Origin: Acidobacteriota bacterium
GTDB lineage: Bacteria > Acidobacteriota > Blastocatellia > RBC074
DNA: 55,142 nt
NCBI GenBank assembly: GCA_016196035.1
Contig: JACPYM010000042.1
Location: 1-55,142, forward strand
Direction of reading: 5' to 3'
The notes beneath the pieces were generated by a model that was not told the DNA's origin, did not search any database, and was given only the letters and a program-made list of their open reading frames with translations. Position numbers and translations under genes: made by a program. Below, in pieces: positions 52,533-55,142 of this stretch (the stretch's first letter is position 1; every line of letters starts with the position of its first letter).

Positions 52533-54056
52533 ATGAAAGCGACCGGTGATTTAACCAAGGCGCGCACGACCAAGTCGCAGCCGACCAAACGCAGCCTCAA
52601 AACGCGGCTGCGCGAATTCAGTTTCTTCGCGCGCGAATGGATCGCGGAACAATTCCCCTTGCCCGAAGAGCGCATTGCCTGGCGTGCTCTGGCCGAAACC
52701 TTTTTGCACTTGGGCGCGACGGGCTTTGGCGGCGGCATCGCCGTCATCGGGCAGATTCGCCGCCTGGTGGTGCGCGAGCGCGAGTGGATGTCAGAGGAAG
52801 AATTTCTCGACGCCGTTTCGTTGGCGCAAAGCCTGCCCGGCGCGAATGCGGCCAATGCGATCACCTATGTCGGATTGAAACTCGGCGGCTTGCGCGGCGC
52901 GGCGGTTTCAGTCGCCAGTTTCATCCTGCCTTCGTTTTTGATGATGATGGCGTTGACGATTGCGCACGGTCACCTGTCAGAGCGCCCCGATGCCAAATTG
53001 ATCTTCCAGGGTTTTAACGCCGCCGTCGTTGGCCTGATTGCCGCGACGACGGCGCGACTGGGCCAGACGGCGATGCAACGGCAATGGCACTTGGAACTGG
53101 GCGTGGCGGCGGGCTTCGTGCTCATCTTCACCGACACCACCGTGGCCGAAGTCGTCTTGCTGGCCGGCCTCATCGGCGTGTTTATTCAATCCTTCAGAGG
53201 CCGTGTGCGCCAACGCTGGCGGCGGCAGGCGCGTAAAGAAAAACAGGCCGAGGGGCGTTCCGCCGTTGCGCAACAACAGGCACGCCAACACGCCGCCGAA
53301 ATGATCGAACACCCCGACCAGTTGACCGACGATTACAAAGTCGAAGTCTCGCTGCCGCCGCAAGAGGCCGAACCGCCGAAAGAGCGCCCGACGAGTGATC
53401 GCCCAACAAATGACCCGGTCAAACCGCCTGCGGAAAAGAAATCCACCACGGGTAAACTGGTTTCGTTCGTGCCCTTCGCAGCCTTGCCGCTCTTGGCTTG
53501 GCCGATCCTGTCGAAGCTGGTTGCGGTCTGGCATCTGGCGAGCATCTTTCTGCGCGTCGGTTCGGTCACGTTTGGCGGCGGCTTCGTGATGATTCCGCAG
53601 ATCGAGACCGACGTCGTGAATGTGCATCAGTGGATGACGCATCAAGCCTTCGCCGACGGCATGGCCTTCGGCCAGATCACGCCCGGCCCGGTGCTGATTA
53701 CGGCGACGTTCATTGGCTACAAAGTCGCAGGGGTTCTGGGGGCGCTCGTAGCGACGATTGCCGCCTTCCTGCCTTCGTTCGTGATGACCGTGATCGCGGG
53801 CACTTCGCTCAATCGCTTCCGCACCAATCATCAGGTGCAAGCCTTCCTCGGCGGCGTCGCCCCTGCGGTCGTCGGCATGCTCGCGGCAGCCGGTGTCAGT
53901 TTGGCGAAATCAGGCGTGAGCGGCTCGACAGGCTTCGGCATCGCGACGCTGGCGTTTTTGCTGATGATGCGGGCGGCGGTGAATCCGGTGATTATTATTT
54001 TTGGGTGTGGGATGTTGCAGTGGGCGATTGCAAGAGGACTGATTGGGTTGCCGTAG
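52533..54056 (+). CDS. chrA: Chromate-transporter (CHR) family membrane protein, long form with extended linker
   Basis: A 507-aa two-half CHR protein. Half 1 has ALAETFLHLGATGFGGGIAV and LAQSLPGANAANAITYVGLK; half 2 repeats this as FLRVGSVTFGGGFVMIPQIE and FGQITPGPVLITATFIGYK. A hydrophilic linker of about 85 residues (about 225-310), rich in Gln, Arg, Lys and Pro, joins the halves and is longer than in typical ChrA. The protein probably exports chromate or another oxyanion. It is divergent from coaA. Confidence 0.88.
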   Translation: MKATGDLTKARTTKSQPTKRSLKTRLREFSFFAREWIAEQFPLPEERIAWRALAETFLHLGATGFGGGIAVIGQIRRLVVREREWMSEEEFLDAVSLAQSLPGANAANAITYVGLKLGGLRGAAVSVASFILPSFLMMMALTIAHGHLSERPDAKLIFQGFNAAVVGLIAATTARLGQTAMQRQWHLELGVAAGFVLIFTDTTVAEVVLLAGLIGVFIQSFRGRVRQRWRRQARKEKQAEGRSAVAQQQARQHAAEMIEHPDQLTDDYKVEVSLPPQEAEPPKERPTSDRPTNDPVKPPAEKKSTTGKLVSFVPFAALPLLAWPILSKLVAVWHLASIFLRVGSVTFGGGFVMIPQIETDVVNVHQWMTHQAFADGMAFGQITPGPVLITATFIGYKVAGVLGALVATIAAFLPSFVMTVIAGTSLNRFRTNHQVQAFLGGVAPAVVGMLAAAGVSLAKSGVSGSTGFGIATLAFLLMMRAAVNPVIIIFGCGMLQWAIARGLIGLP

Positions 54057-54133
54057 TGTGATTTTTCAGCAACAAACGCCTGCCATTGCGTTCAGAAAAG
54101 GAACCCATCTTCGCATAGCAAAGGAGGTACACT

Positions 54134-55042
54134 GTGAATCTATTTGGAGCATTAATAATGTTGATGATCACCCTGTTTGTCCAAAACAGGGGATCAGCTA
54201 TTCCCGCTCAGCAATTACCTGAAAAACGTAGGGAAGAAGTCAGACGGCATCAAATAGACGATAGCTTGCGCAACGCCAGCAAGGTCAAAGTTATTTTTCA
54301 AGGGAACCGTGTGTTCACCAGCCAAGAGCTTTATGAACAAATGGAGCGTTCGCGCAACACAAATTCAGCCAAGCCCTTTGCGCTGAAAACACCATTTTAT
54401 TCTGAGGACTTGCAGCATGACCTAGAGGGAATTCGGTTTTTCCTCGGCACCAAAGGATATTTGATGGCGCGTTATACTGGCCCAGAAGTGCAAGTAACTG
54501 AGAATCAAACACAAGTGATCTTGCACATCGAAGAAGGCGCGTTTTATCGCATTGGCAAGCTTGAGGTCGTTGGGAATCGGTTGTTTCCAACAGAACAGCT
54601 TATTGCGATGTCAGGCTTAAAGATCGGCGAGCCAATCAATGTTCGAGACATTCAAGAAAAGGTCTTCACTGGCATCAGGAAGGAATATGACGATCACGGT
54701 TACATTCAAGCCGAAATCAATTTCAATCCCACTTTCAATGTCCCTTTCATCGGCGCGTCTGTGGGTGTAGTAGATGTCGAACTCGAAGTGGACGAAGGTC
54801 GCTTGTTCACTATCCGTTCGATCGGTTTTCTTGGGGTGAAGAAGAGCGAGGAAGAGCTACTACGTTCCCAACTGTTTTTACACGAAGGTGATGTTATGCG
54901 GCAAAATCTTCTTGAAGCGAGCCTGGTAACCCTGAATCAACTTGGACAATTTGAAGAGATTCGCCTTAAAGATGTGATCGTGAGAACTAATAGCCATCTT
55001 TCAACGGTTGATTTGGACTTTCAGCTATCACGCAAAAAATAG
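54134..55042 (+). CDS. Secreted POTRA-domain protein without barrel (BamA/TamA-like)
   Basis: 302 aa starting at GTG 54134, 5 bases after AAAGGAGGT. A hydrophobic N-terminus (LFGALIMLMITLFV) precedes three POTRA-like units: about 47-135 (KVIFQGNRVFTSQELYEQM), 136-225 (GKLEVVGNRLFPTEQLIAM) and 226-300 (RSIGFLGVKKSEEELLRSQL). It stops after these, with no beta-barrel. POTRA units bind and fold outer-membrane proteins, so a periplasmic role is likely. It may be a truncated BamA-type gene or a dedicated POTRA-only partner. Confidence 0.82.
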   Translation: MNLFGALIMLMITLFVQNRGSAIPAQQLPEKRREEVRRHQIDDSLRNASKVKVIFQGNRVFTSQELYEQMERSRNTNSAKPFALKTPFYSEDLQHDLEGIRFFLGTKGYLMARYTGPEVQVTENQTQVILHIEEGAFYRIGKLEVVGNRLFPTEQLIAMSGLKIGEPINVRDIQEKVFTGIRKEYDDHGYIQAEINFNPTFNVPFIGASVGVVDVELEVDEGRLFTIRSIGFLGVKKSEEELLRSQLFLHEGDVMRQNLLEASLVTLNQLGQFEEIRLKDVIVRTNSHLSTVDLDFQLSRKK

Positions 55043-55142
55043 GCAGTAACTCACCTCTACCTTAGCTTGCTCACCACGCCCGCACAGACTACTTTTCAGT
55101 TGAAATTCTGCGGTTGAACGGCTGCCGCGATGGCGCGTTGCA

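Noticed and set aside
1-55142. tRNA or rRNA genes
   Set aside because: No cloverleaf-type T-loop/acceptor pairs or rRNA core strings were recognised by eye; a covariance search was not possible.

Overview
The window looks like a chromosomal segment of an Acidobacteriota bacterium, most likely of the Blastocatellia type. This is an inference from gene content (hopanoid genes, zinc-ribbon/PEGA-SUMF1 proteins, TonB-C domains in unusual architectures, large secreted FG-GAP/PKD-like proteins) and from the many palindromic repeats between genes. It has not been checked against a database.

Region 1 (about 172-21284, all minus strand) is the most notable. Read in the direction of transcription it is: a membrane CARF protein, a CARF protein with a nuclease-like C-terminus, an HD-less cas10 with an intact GGDD, a single Cas7 (Csm3-like), csx10, a fused double Cas7, csx19, and two large TIGR03986-type RAMPs. 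This is a compact type III-D-like interference operon with overlapping or nearly touching genes. Next, past a spacer with about ten copies of a 21-bp repeat, come a HEPN-like/coiled-coil/transmembrane/TonB-C fusion and an NE0113/Csx14-type CARF protein. On the same strand follow a multi-span membrane protein with a VWA domain (MIDAS motif), an RDD membrane protein, a reverse transcriptase with a long Gly-rich and hydrophobic insertion between its catalytic motifs, and a 50-residue ORF whose start overlaps the RT stop. Palindromic elements sit in most spacers of this second half. No CRISPR array, cas1, cas2 or cas6 is visible, so crRNA must come from elsewhere.

Region 2 (21285-27040) is a scar-like accessory stretch: a frameshifted small gene, a broken hsdM fragment, DUF5655 and VOC genes, two linked hypothetical genes, a two-domain VOC protein and a possible 41-aa ORF behind an operator-like dyad.

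Region 3 (27170-38490) carries two SUMF1-domain proteins in tandem, a convergent FAD-dependent oxidoreductase, and a 1901-aa secreted multidomain protein with a TTG start and a strong terminator.

Region 4 (38653-55142) is mostly housekeeping: an amidohydrolase/deaminase, an IMPase/HisN-type phosphatase, an ECF sigma/anti-sigma/Spy-like/secreted Gly-rich protein operon, a metallothionein-like protein, a hopanoid-type cluster (hpnA, yjbQ, hpnG-like, fni), a GT39-type glycosyltransferase, a secreted protein of unknown function, coaA, a chromate transporter and a POTRA-only protein.

Working hypothesis for the accessory part: target recognition by the III-D complex makes cyclic oligoadenylate through Cas10. 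CARF proteins sense it, and several effectors act at the inner membrane. Whether the RT-RDD-VWA-small ORF module belongs to this defence system or is a separate neighbouring system cannot be settled from this sequence alone.
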